From Chrysoperla carnea (taxonomy: Eukaryota; Arthropoda; Insecta; Neuroptera; Chrysopidae): a DNA stretch of 64,000 nt. Positions 25,831 through 34,620 of the stretch are shown here, in pieces. Both the position numbers and the translations under genes were made by a program. The DNA lies in NCBI RefSeq assembly GCF_905475395.1, contig NC_058339.1:79264520-79328519 (forward strand). The letters are read 5' to 3'. Each line of letters opens with the position of its first letter. Positions within the stretch are counted from its first letter, which is position 1. The notes beneath the pieces were generated by a model. It saw only the letters and a program-made list of their open reading frames with translations, did not search any database and had not been told where the DNA came from.

Positions 25831-25836
25831 TTTATT
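25831..25836 (-). terminator. Candidate poly(A) signal AATAAA for gene A
   Basis: AATAAA on the minus strand just beyond the decayed extra terminal exon at 25858-26048. Its local context (TTTATTTAAA on the plus strand) matches the signal that follows the most distal terminal exon of gene B. No AATAAA was found between gene A's functional stop codon (26691) and this point. Confidence 0.5.
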
Positions 25837-25857
25837 TAAATTAAAAAGTATTCTTAA

Positions 25858-26048
25858 GCCATGTAAATTTTCCAAATCGAAAATTAGTATTTAGAAAGAA
25901 TTCATTATTTTTATAGCACAGTTGAAAAAATTTTATTTGGAGATAACAAAAATCCACATTAATCCATTATCAGATAATTCATACGTAAATGTTAATTTAC
26001 ATTCTATTTTTCCATTAATCCAATCTATAAATGCTCCCGAAACTGCAC
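25858..26048 (-). pseudogene. Decayed second copy of the carboxypeptidase terminal exon downstream of gene A
   Basis: Clear homology to the 191-nt terminal exon, closest by eye to gene B's distal copy (32029-32219): a TTAG acceptor, then a frame reading AVSGAFIDW, KLTFTYEL, followed by a one-base insertion after DNG and a premature stop. The first base is G instead of A, so splicing from gene A exon 7 would make Cys rather than Tyr at position 248, and the ELRD motif has become ELSD. Homology continues past the frameshift to the exon end. It therefore cannot encode a working C terminus and is best read as a fossil of a multi-exon array once present in gene A. Confidence 0.85.
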
Positions 26049-26111
26049 CTAATATAAAAATTCAGTATTAACAATTCTTTCATCTTTAAATTTGTTGCTG
26101 ATAAAATAGTG

Positions 26112-26659
26112 CACGGGACAGTACCCTTTTTGTTAAGTGATTAGTACACACTTCGTGAGTGGCTTTCTTTTGGCCAGTCTATCAAACTTTCTCACTACGA
26201 CTTTTTTTGAAGTGCTGCGTTTTCAAATGAGCATGATAACCTCATATTTAAGCTATTGGTCTGAACAAACACAATAGGGAATTTAGGGCACACTATAACA
26301 ATTTGAAAACATTAATAATAATTAAATATTAAAATATTTTGTCCGATAAAAATACAGAACTGATGTGCTTGTCACCTCGAAAATGCCTTACTTAATTTTT
26401 GTTTTTCGATATATGCAACAGTTCACTTTTGCTGCATTTAAAAATTATTAATGTTATCAAGTGGTCATAATGTCCGGCAAATTCCCAGCTGCATTTTTTC
26501 ATGATGATAGCTTAAGTATGACATTATCATGCTCATTTGAAAACGTAGCATTTTCGGAAAAATTCCTAGGGAGAAATTTTGCTAGACTCACCAAATGGAA
26601 GCCAGTCACAAAGTTTCAAGTTTGTATTGATCATTTAACAAAAAAAATGCTGTCCCGTG
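26112..26659. mobile_element. 548-bp inverted-repeat (MITE-like) element between gene A's last exon and its fossil exon
   Basis: Ends are CACGGGACAG (26112) and CTGTCCCGTG (26659). The inverted arms stay alignable for roughly 190 bp on each side, including GTTAAGTGAT/GTTAAATGAT, GGCTTTCTTTTGG/GGCTTCCATTTGG and a shared GTTTTCAAATGAGCATGATAA. The unmatched centre is about 150 bp and non-coding. It inserted 31 bp after gene A's stop codon, inside the inferred 3' UTR. I could not define a target-site duplication with confidence. The open frame 26461-26676 lies within the element and is not a gene. Confidence 0.85.
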
Positions 26660-26690
26660 GACTCAAATGTACATGAAAAAGTAATTACAA

Positions 26691-29679
26691 TTAATACCCC
26701 AATTTTTCCGCTTGTGAAATCAATGCTTCAAAAGAATCAACAATTTCTTTTCCACATGGAGTTATTTGGTTTGATGGTAAAAGAAATCCGAATCGACCTT
26801 TATCCCGTAACTCATACGTAAATGATAATGGTGTCTTTACTACACCTAATACCCAATCCATAGAACTTCCTGATGCTCCATCTAAATTTTTTAGATGTTT
26901 AATCTTTTCAAAAATTTGTCCAAAGAATTTTACTTACAAATTGTTTCGTAAACTGATCCAACAACGTACGATGTATTAAAACGAGTAAATAATGCCATGG
27001 AAGCTGCATTTCCAATTGATTGCTGTAAATAATCGGCAAAACATTGGCAGTTTTCAAATAAATAAAAAAATACTGAATTTTGAAAACCAAAATGAACATT
27101 TACTATACAACAGCTATTCTAATCTAAATTCCTTACCAAATCGTCATTATTCTCAGCATGCTCCGATGTATATCCATAAGGGAAAAGTAATAATTGCGAA
27201 TACGAATGGAATGCAACATACATCCATAAATTATCTTTTTGCGATTTAATAAAATCAGACAATGCTCTTGTTTCAGGTTCAGAAAAAGCAGAAGGTCCAC
27301 CATATGTTTCGGAACATGGGTCACTACTGACTCCAATCTCTAAAATTACAAGTACCGTTAATAATTACTGCCCAAAAACAAATGGACGTAAAAAATTAAC
27401 GAGGCTTGGGAATTTCAACTTTATGTTTGCCACAGTGATTTCTGTTTAGCTTTTTGTATGTAAGTATGTTCTTCCCAAAAGCGGCCATTACTTTACGGGC
27501 ACCTTCTATAAAATTTATTTTAACAGTCAAACTCTCGAAAAAATAGTCTCAAATTTTAAACATTATGTAATCACGTAGAAACTTTAAAACATTCACTTTA
27601 AAACGGATACTTCTTTTACAGCAAATATACAAACCCCTCCAATGAAAATCAAAATTACGATTTCCATCAGTACCAAAACATCGGCTTCCATTATTAGGCT
27701 GTCGAGTTTTACGCCATAAGCGATCCTAAAAATACAATAGAAGTTATAGTTTGTTTCCTTCCATGTTTTTGCCAACCGCACTAACCGTGGTATGTGTATA
27801 TTCATAGCCATCTGGATTCACAACTGGAAATATATACCAATTAAATTCATCAAAGAGATTTTGTTGGTTGAGATTCGAATTATTCAAAACTCGTGATAGA
27901 ATGAACATAGTTGTGGCTGGAGCAATCCATTCTCGAGCATGTATTCCACCTTCAATTATTATAGTACGAGTGTTTTGTTTACGGGAAATATGAAGTCCTT
28001 TGATTTTACGACCTTCATAACTTTTACCAATTGTAACGACTTTCGCTATATCTGGATATTGTGCTTCCAATTTATACAAATGTCTGTATATCTACAAATA
28101 ATAATTTGATGAAATTTTTTTCGGGGAAGAGAAAGTGTTTAAATGTTGTTGAAACTGTCATCATTCGGGAATCTAATTTCCACGACCAATACCATAGTTA
28201 TCTTGGTCTCGGAGTTGAGTCTCAGTCTCGGTCTTGCAAAATTAATATCAATCTTGGTCTTGCTCAATCAAGTCTTATTTTTGATCTTGCTTCAACAATT
28301 ATTTGAAATTTAAAGTTTTGATTGAGTCTTGTTGTATTATTTTATAATTTTTGAGTCTTACTTTTAATAATCATCCAAGAGACTTGGCATTGTTGTGATC
28401 GAAGTGGTACTATGGCCTTGGTCTTGGAAAGTTTGTAAGACCAAGACCAACAGAGGGAGAACGTGATATATTTTAGAAAGCTAAAAGATTGCTGCTTGCC
28501 TAAATAATAGTAATGTGAGTTCAGTAAATCTGGCAGAATTACATCGAACACGAACTACTCTTGTAAGAGTTTACTCTTCCTAATAGTCAGTCTCGCCCCA
28601 AAATATGTAAAAATTCTGACGCCATTTATCAGTTTTGTTTCAGTTTTGCATCTTTTATCGACAAGTTAGATTTAATTTTTGTCAAACTTACAACGTCTAG
28701 TCGATAGTAATACAGAAAATTGAATTCTAAACCAATTCTATGATTTGGTTTGTTCACTTTTACTTCATCATCAATTAACCTAGAAAGTTTTTTTTTTTTA
28801 TGTAAGTAAAAAAAATTTTTTTTTTTTATTTTATTTCAGAACTTACTTTTGTCCATTTTCAATAAAAACTGAGATATCTAAATCATGTTTTTCCACAAAT
28901 TCATGAAACCGTTGCTTTTGTTTTGGTGAAATCATAATATCCACATATGATTGTCTAACTTTAGTCCATAAGTCCACACCCTAAAAATGATTTTACGAAA
29001 CTGATTTAAAAAAAAACCGATTTCCCGATTTCACCTAGAATCAACAGGAACCAGCAGGTTTATAAACGTTAAGCAAAAAATTCAATGAATAGGTATCATT
29101 GTTGAAACTGGAAAAACTCAATTCCGAACTTCACATATTTGGAAGTACGCTTACGTACCAGAACTACCAACACGCCGAAAATGTCTAAGGAAGTGGAAAT
29201 ATTTTGCAACTATAATCACAAGAGCAAAACTAGAAACTCCAAAAATCATTCTCTTGAAATTACCAACAACTTTTGTGCAAAATAATTTCTCGAAAAGCCA
29301 ATGCATTAGGCAAATTTCGATACAATCGAGGAGTTTTGGGCATTATTCCTTGTAACAAAACGCTTGATCTGCTGTACTTTATCCCCCCCCCTTCCAGAAT
29401 TATTGACCATTTATTTTGATACACCTAATATTTGTATTGAATAATATTTGGAAAAATCACCATTTACTTTAGAAGACGACAATAAATTATATTTGTCTAT
29501 ATAAGTTTTTTAAAACTTATTTTTCATACCTCATTCTTTCCTAACTCATCAATTAATTTCATTTGTGCTTCATTTTTTGGTTTAATTCGATACACTGTAT
29601 ATTCATCATATCGTTCACGTTTCGCTTCGATCCAAATCGCACTTGTCGTTAACAATAAAACACATATTATTGACTTCAT
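26691..29679 (-). CDS. Gene A: secreted M14A zinc carboxypeptidase (8 exons, 415 aa)
   Basis: Exons (minus): 29530-29679, 28847-28980, 28692-28779, 27786-28091, 27635-27725, 27137-27339, 26938-27022, 26691-26881; 1248 nt including stop. Predicted to remove C-terminal residues from peptides, probably as a secreted gut enzyme. The start gives a signal peptide ending WIEA, then a propeptide (DEYTVYRI...IENGQKLIDDE). The catalytic domain shows GGIHAREW (zinc ligands His69, Glu72), DRLWRKTR (Arg127), GNRNF (Asn144-Arg145), paired cysteines (SRCF and DPCSE), FHSYSQ (His196, Tyr198), ETIYGAS (Tyr248, its codon split by the last intron) and YELRD (Glu270). Position 255 is Met, predicting A-type preference for hydrophobic residues. 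The exon 5 donor is a weak GTTTGT. Exon lengths equal those of gene B. Splicing was inferred by eye from GT-AG sites and frame. Confidence 0.93.
28092..28691. repeat. Intron 3 of gene A with TCTTGG-rich imperfect repeats
   Basis: The intron contains many imperfect copies of (G/A)TCTTGGTCTTG-like words (about 28200-28290 and 28415-28450), including an inverted pair CCTTGGTCTTGG/CCAAGACCAAC. Simple-repeat-derived sequence with no coding role seen. Confidence 0.5.
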
Positions 29680-29924
29680 TTTTGGTCTAAACTAGGTTGG
29701 GACGTCTAGCGATAATAAATATTTAGTGTGATTTAATTCTGCTTCTACATTAAAATATTTTGTTAAACAATTGTTATTCGAAGTATGTTTGATATCTTTT
29801 AATTATGTATAATTAGTAAACCTATTATTTATTTTATTATGTATAATTATATATATATATATAAATTTTACAAAATATGGTACAAAATGCACAACCAGCT
29901 GATAATTGAAGTACTGATATGACG

Positions 29925-30282
29925 TTAAGGAAGTTCCCTCACCAGTAATAGAAAAAAATAAATTAGTAGAAAATGATCCAAATTTTTAGTATGTTGTAGT
30001 TAACGATACATATTATTAAATCAAAAAAAAATTTGGGTATCTTATCGATCAATTAAGAGAGTAATTAATTAATTAAAAATACACTAAATAACATAGCATG
30101 ATATGAGGATGGTATGTTATTTAGTGTTTTTTTAATTAATAAAAACTCTCTTAATTGATCGATAAGATACCCAAATTTTTTTTTTATTAAATAATATGTA
30201 TCGTTAACTACAACATACTAAAAATTCGGATCCTTATCTACTAATTTATTTTTTTCTATTACTGGCGAGGGAACATCCTTAA
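29925..30282. mobile_element. 358-bp near-perfect palindrome (MITE-like) upstream of gene A
   Basis: Left end TTAAGGAAGTTCCCTCACCA and right end reading TTAAGGATGTTCCCTCGCCA in reverse complement; arms of about 160 bp match almost completely (for example GTTGTAGTTAACGATACATA in both) around a short loop near 30095-30115. Non-coding. It sits 246 bp upstream of gene A's start codon, so it could lie in or near the promoter. Confidence 0.88.
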
Positions 30283-30344
30283 TAGCGTAAATAAATAAAT
30301 GATTGGGTACATAGACATATAATATTAAAGAAAAAGAATCAATG

Positions 30345-30550
30345 AAAAATTTAGGATATATCGAACTAAATTTCGATTTTGCCCCAAATTTTCTAGATCA
30401 TTTTGTACTATATAAATATATATTTCAATTACCATGTGGCCATCATCAATTTGAGCTAATCATAATTACTCTTATTTGATGATGAATGCATGGTAGTCGA
30501 AATATGTATTTATATAATACAATAAGTGATCTAGGAAATTGGGAAAAAAC
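30345..30550. repeat. Inverted-repeat element with 'TTTCGA.TACCATG' arms
   Basis: The arm 'TTTCTAGATCATTTTGTACTA...TTTCAATTACCATG' is mirrored by 'CATGGTAGTCGAAATATGTA...AGTGATCTAGGAAATT'. Half copies or fragments occur at 40835-40945 and 2700-2780. Non-coding. Confidence 0.7.
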
Positions 30551-31317
30551 TACATTTGCCCAGCTAAAAGTGTATTTTATAATAATTGTAGGAAGTTATG
30601 GATCGGTAATTGTGATTTAAAAAATGATTTTTAATTAATTAAATAAAACACATTGATTTCAATTTAAATATAACGCATATCTTAATTTAAAAAGGATTGT
30701 ATTCGAGAGTAACGTCTTTACTTTAGTATACACACTTATCTAATATCTTTCAACTTAGAATATCGACTAACCAATATAGACTCACAAATATCAACTCACT
30801 TATTTTACCTAAAAGGCTGAAGTTTTTATTCACATTTTTAAGTAATAAAATTGACCCTTTTCGTAAGGACATATGCTATATGCAAGTACAGACGTATTTC
30901 CCAAAAATATATACATTCAAACAACACAACTAGTAGCCACTTGTTTGACAAACATTCAGTTTCCCAAACTATAACGCATAAGGTGACCCACATGTTTGTT
31001 ATTTCCAAAATATAATGTATCCAAAAAGACAAGATTCACTATTGCTTATTGATAAATTCAACAATAATAATAAATTTTTCGACTGGTATTGTCTCAATAT
31101 AATGAGCTTAATCTTGCATAATTTGCAGTATAAGAACTAGAAACATCGCGAGAAAGTTAATTTCAAGTCGACTGGATTTTGAATATTTCTTTTTTTGTTG
31201 AAATTAAGTAGAATTGAAATACCCCTGGCTAATGAGATTGGTTGCGTTTACTGAAATTTACCCTTTGTTTTTTCTGGGCATATAAAAATTTGTATTATGC
31301 TGGTAAAAAGCTAAAAA
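30551..31317. other. Intergenic sequence between genes A and B, nothing recognised
   Basis: AT-rich. The open frame at 30838-31032 (minus) has no recognisable features. Confidence 0.45.
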
Positions 31318-31617
31318 TAGGGAATATTCATGAAATTTAAATTTGGTTCAAATATTTTTCTTCCGTAACTTTAATGACTGGACATTTCAACTAAACCATT
31401 ATTTTAGTAATTAATATCTTTTTAATTACTTAAAATTAATTAATAAAAGTACAAATTCAGTGAGGGCATTTAAGAATTTCTAAAACGGAAATTCAAATTT
31501 TTATACGGACGTGGCATCATAGTACTGGCTTGTCAAATTTGTTGACATACTATATGATATTAATTACTTACATTTTATATGGTATTTCATTAAATTATAC
31601 TATTCTACGGCTTTTTA
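31318..31617 (+). mobile_element. Truncated copy of the TAGGGAATATTCATG element
   Basis: About 300 bp nearly identical to 60461-60761, starting with the same terminal sequence TAGGGAATATTCATG and stopping at CTACGGCTTTTTAT, where a TATACCATG-family fragment begins. The right half and right terminal repeat are missing here; the full element is at 60461-61020. Confidence 0.85.
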
Positions 31618-31745
31618 TACCATGCATATATGTAATATGCAAGGTATACTAAGTTTTGTCTCAAGTTTGTAACGCTTAAAAATATTGATGCTACAAACAA
31701 AATTTTGGTATAGGTGTTCATAAAATCACCTAATTAGACCTTGAT
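31618..31745 (+). repeat. TATACCATG repeat, 5' fragment
   Basis: Begins TATACCATGCATATATG and includes 'GTCTCAAGTTTGTAACGCTT' and 'GGTATAGGTGTTCATAAAAT', then stops. It directly abuts, and appears to interrupt, the preceding element. Confidence 0.8.
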
Positions 31746-31995
31746 GGGAATATAATATAAAATATATTCAATTACTCTCGAAAAGGAATTACCCTTGAAA
31801 ATATTGTATGCCCTCGTACCATATATGATATCGTACCATCAGATATCATTCGGAATAAACGTCAAATAAAACGTGCTTAAATTTGTATACTAAATCAAAT
31901 GGATCATGGAAATGAGAAAAAATATCTAACATGATGGTTAAAATTTCGAATTTTCGGTACTTAAGAAAAATATTTTTGTATTATTTAATAAATAC

Positions 31996-32001
31996 TTTAT
32001 T
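31996..32001 (-). terminator. Poly(A) signal AATAAA after gene B distal terminal exon
   Basis: AATAAA on the minus strand 28 nt beyond the TGA of the distal terminal exon (32029-32219); good position for a cleavage signal. Confidence 0.65.
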
Positions 32002-32028
32002 TAAAATAATGTTACATTATTGTTATAA

Positions 32029-32219
32029 TCAGTAACCCAAATTTTCAGATTCTAGAATTAATCTTTGGAATGAATCCATTGTTTCTGAACCAGTTGAAAA
32101 AATTTGATTGGGTGGTAACAAAAATCCATAATATCCTTTATCACGTAACTCATAGGTAAATGACAATTTACATCCTATTTCTGCATACACCCAATCCATT
32201 GAGGCTCCCGAACATGAAT
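32029..32219 (-). CDS. Gene B alternative terminal exon 8d (most distal)
   Basis: Open 191-nt exon homologous to the last exon of the M14 carboxypeptidases here: CATTTAG acceptor, then AT to complete Tyr248 (T|AT) from exon 7, 62 residues and TGA. It keeps CSGASMDW (Cys250, Ala253, Met255), FTYELRD with Glu270 intact, and GFLLP. It differs from its sisters in the tail ([11 protein letters not shown] instead of IIPCGEE-VDS), losing the cysteine shared by the other copies. It is followed by the only AATAAA close behind any of the four copies. Open frame, acceptor and phase suggest it is used, either by splicing exon 7 directly to it or in a longer transcript; not proven from sequence. Confidence 0.75.
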
Positions 32220-32839
32220 CTAAATGAAAAAAATTAGATATATAAATTTTTGAAACTCTTAAAATGCGTTATATTGTTTTTAATTCACGATATAAGTATA
32301 AATCTTGAAAAATTTCATAAATAAAAAGTGGAAATTCGTGTTCAACTGCCAATATTTTTTTAGCTTTTATGATCAAATTCCTTCCCTTTGTGGGAAAACT
32401 TTGTATTCAACAATCCAATTAATCTTTGATTAATCACCTTATTACCCGACTGCCATGTATTTGTTTTGTTTTTCGCGCGTATCTTGTATGTATGTGTATA
32501 TATTTGTTTGAAATTTTTTTATCTCCTCGTATCTTCCAAATGGTTTGATGGATTTCCACAATTAAGCTATCGTTATATTCGTCTTAAAAACCCAAGTTTT
32601 CTTTGGGTAGGTATTTGATAGTAAATAGTAATACTATACGTTAATAAAAAGTATCAAATATATCGAATAGGGTAGCAAATTATAAAGAAATTAAAAAGGG
32701 ATTACAAAAATATTTATGTTATATGTTTAAATTTAATTAGGAATAATAAATTGTTTTCAAAATTCTAATATAGTATAATAAGAGGGTTATAGTGACGGTA
32801 CACTAAAAAGTCTAAAATAAAATAAATAATTTAAAAAAA

Positions 32840-33007
32840 CAAAAACCCGTCAAAACAAGTCCAGTAGTTTACATAGAGACTTCAACAGTCGGGAAAATTA
32901 AAATCTAGACCGGTCCAAATCTTACAAAAAATGAGCCCCGACTGTTAAAGACGCTACTGGACTTGTTTCTTTCTTTTCAGATTTTATTAAAGACAGTCGG
33001 GTTTTTT
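32840..33007. mobile_element. MITE-like element 'CCGACTG/AAGTCCAG', copy 1
   Basis: About 168 bp with nested inverted repeats: outer AAAAACCCG.../...CGGGTTTTTT and inner AAGTCCAGTAGTTTACATAG against ...CTACTGGACTTG, plus ACAGTCGGG/CCCGACTGT. Related copies lie at 36517-36679 and 40209-40356. This copy lies between gene B terminal exons 8d and 8c. Confidence 0.8.
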
Positions 33008-33287
33008 ATTTTTTATTTTTTATTTTATGTTATAATTTAACAATTTTTTACCAAAAACAAACCAAACTATTAAATTTTACAAAAATTACTCTACAAAATA
33101 TGGCCTTATATCGCGAGAGTCTGTTTTAAAGACATCGAGAGAGTCGAGCTTAATTTTGCCGAGCGGCTTACAAAGGTCAGCTTTAAAGTAAACCAAGTAC
33201 GACTTAATTCCTAGCCGAATATATGTGCAAAGGATTTCCATAGCCTTGTAATTAGGTTAACGAAAAAAAAAAAATACATTTTGTGGA

Positions 33288-33293
33288 TTTATT
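33288..33293 (-). terminator. Candidate poly(A) signal AATAAA after exon 8c
   Basis: AATAAA on the minus strand 121 nt beyond the TAA of exon 8c. Only variant TATAAA hexamers were seen within about 75 nt after exons 8a (34549-34554) and 8b (34028-34033). Confidence 0.4.
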
Positions 33294-33413
33294 AAATATT
33301 TTTTTGAAAAAAAATAACTAAAATTTAGAAATAAAAAAAAACATTAAAAAAAATTTGTAACAATTAACAAAAATTTTGAAAAAAAATTAAAAATAATTTT
33401 CCCAAATTGTAAA

Positions 33414-33604
33414 TTAATATCCCCGTTTTTCAGATTCTGATATCAATACTTCAACAGAATCAACTATTTCCTCTCCACACGGAATAATTTGATCTGCTGG
33501 TAAAAGGAATCCGTGACGACCTTTATCACGTAGCTCATACTCAAATGTTAATTTACAATCAGTTGCACCATGCACCCAATCAATAGTTGCTCCCGCAGCT
33601 GGAT
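33414..33604 (-). CDS. Gene B alternative terminal exon 8c
   Basis: Open 191-nt terminal exon in the same phase (acceptor GGTTTAG, then AT completing Tyr248). It encodes AAGATIDW (Ala250, Ala253, Ile255), TFEYELRD (Glu270 kept), [15 protein letters not shown] and ends GY-stop. The notable change is Glu at position 268, usually Thr in CPA and in the sister exons; 268 lines the S1' pocket, so an acidic side chain there could favour basic C-terminal residues. A 49-bp stretch (33457-33505) is identical to exon 8a (34664-34712), which points to recent gene conversion. Function as an alternative exon is inferred. Confidence 0.75.
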
Positions 33605-34104
33605 CTAAACCGGTAGTAAAGTAAATAATTAAAAGTTTTCAAAACTTTAAATCAACTTTTAAAGTTTTAATTTTTTTTAAATTTTTTCTTTAATGAAAAA
33701 GTTTAATCACAAATCCACAAGTATTGGAATTTAGTCGTTGCGATTTCACAATTTTTAAATTCGGAAATTAAATCAATTTTTTTTTTTATTTTTTATAATA
33801 AGTCCTTAATTTGTTAAATCACCCTTTTTGCGGCTGATGTAATTAAACTTGGCAACAATTATCTAGCCGACTTCTTTAAACAACGACATTATCAGTATCT
33901 GATAATTTCCAAAGACAGATGAGAAAATAATTGAAAATTATTTGGTTTTTTTGCTAGTTTACTTCTCAAAAATTGCAAATCGTTAGGTAAACAAAAAAAA
34001 AGAATCACGTTTTACTTATTAAAATTTTTTATAAAAATATATAAAAAAAATTTAGAAAACTTGCTAAAAAATTTATCCCAAAATTGTTACAAAAAAAATT
34101 ATCA

Positions 34105-34295
34105 TTAATATCCTAATTTTTCAGCTTCCGAAGTCAATGCTACAAGAGAATCTACTACTTCTTCTCCACACGGAATAATTTGTTTTCGTGGTAAAAAAAA
34201 TCCCCGGCGCCCTTTGTCTCGTAGCTTATAAGCAAAAGCTAGGGGTATCTTATGAACCCCAAGTACGTAATCCATAGAAGATCCAGATGCTCCAT
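34105..34295 (-). CDS. Gene B alternative terminal exon 8b, catalytic Glu270 replaced by Lys
   Basis: Open 191-nt exon in the same phase as the other terminal exons, preceded by TTTTTAACTTTAG. It encodes [16 protein letters not shown] and [18 protein letters not shown], ending GY-stop. The general base Glu270 of the ELRD motif is Lys (codon AAG), Trp257 is Tyr and Thr268 is Ala. A protein ending with this exon should bind but not cleave, or be inactive. The frame is otherwise intact with no stop, so this is either a recent loss of function or a deliberate non-catalytic isoform. Of all terminal exons it most resembles gene A exon 8 (both [12 protein letters not shown]). Confidence 0.75.
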
Positions 34296-34620
34296 CTAAA
34301 GTTAAAAACAAAATAATCTCAACTTCAAATTCAAGAGAGAAATTTCGAGAGTTGATTGTGGTTAGCTGAATTTTTTTTCTAATAAAGCCAAAAGTTAGAT
34401 TTAACAATTAGAAGCCTGTTAGTTTAAAGTTAGAAATACTCAAGTGAGTTATCCCAGAAATTAGCCATGTGCAAAAATTATATTGAAAAAACAGAAAAAT
34501 TTTTGGGTTAACAATAAAAGAACAAGCGTGGATTAATTACCAAAAAATTTTATATACAAATATTACAACAAAAATTTAGAAAAATAAAAACATTGTCAAA
34601 ATTTTGAAAAAAAGTTACAA

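Noticed and set aside
26461-26676. Open frame beginning MVIMSGKFPAAFFHDD
   Set aside because: Lies inside the right arm of the 26112-26659 inverted-repeat element and is mirrored by non-open sequence in the left arm.
26992-27336. Several overlapping open frames on both strands
   Set aside because: Shadows of gene A exons 6 and 7.
32220-34620. Considered whether the extra terminal exons are ends of separate, nearly complete gene copies
   Set aside because: No trace of exons 1-7 between them, so they are exon-level, not gene-level, duplicates.
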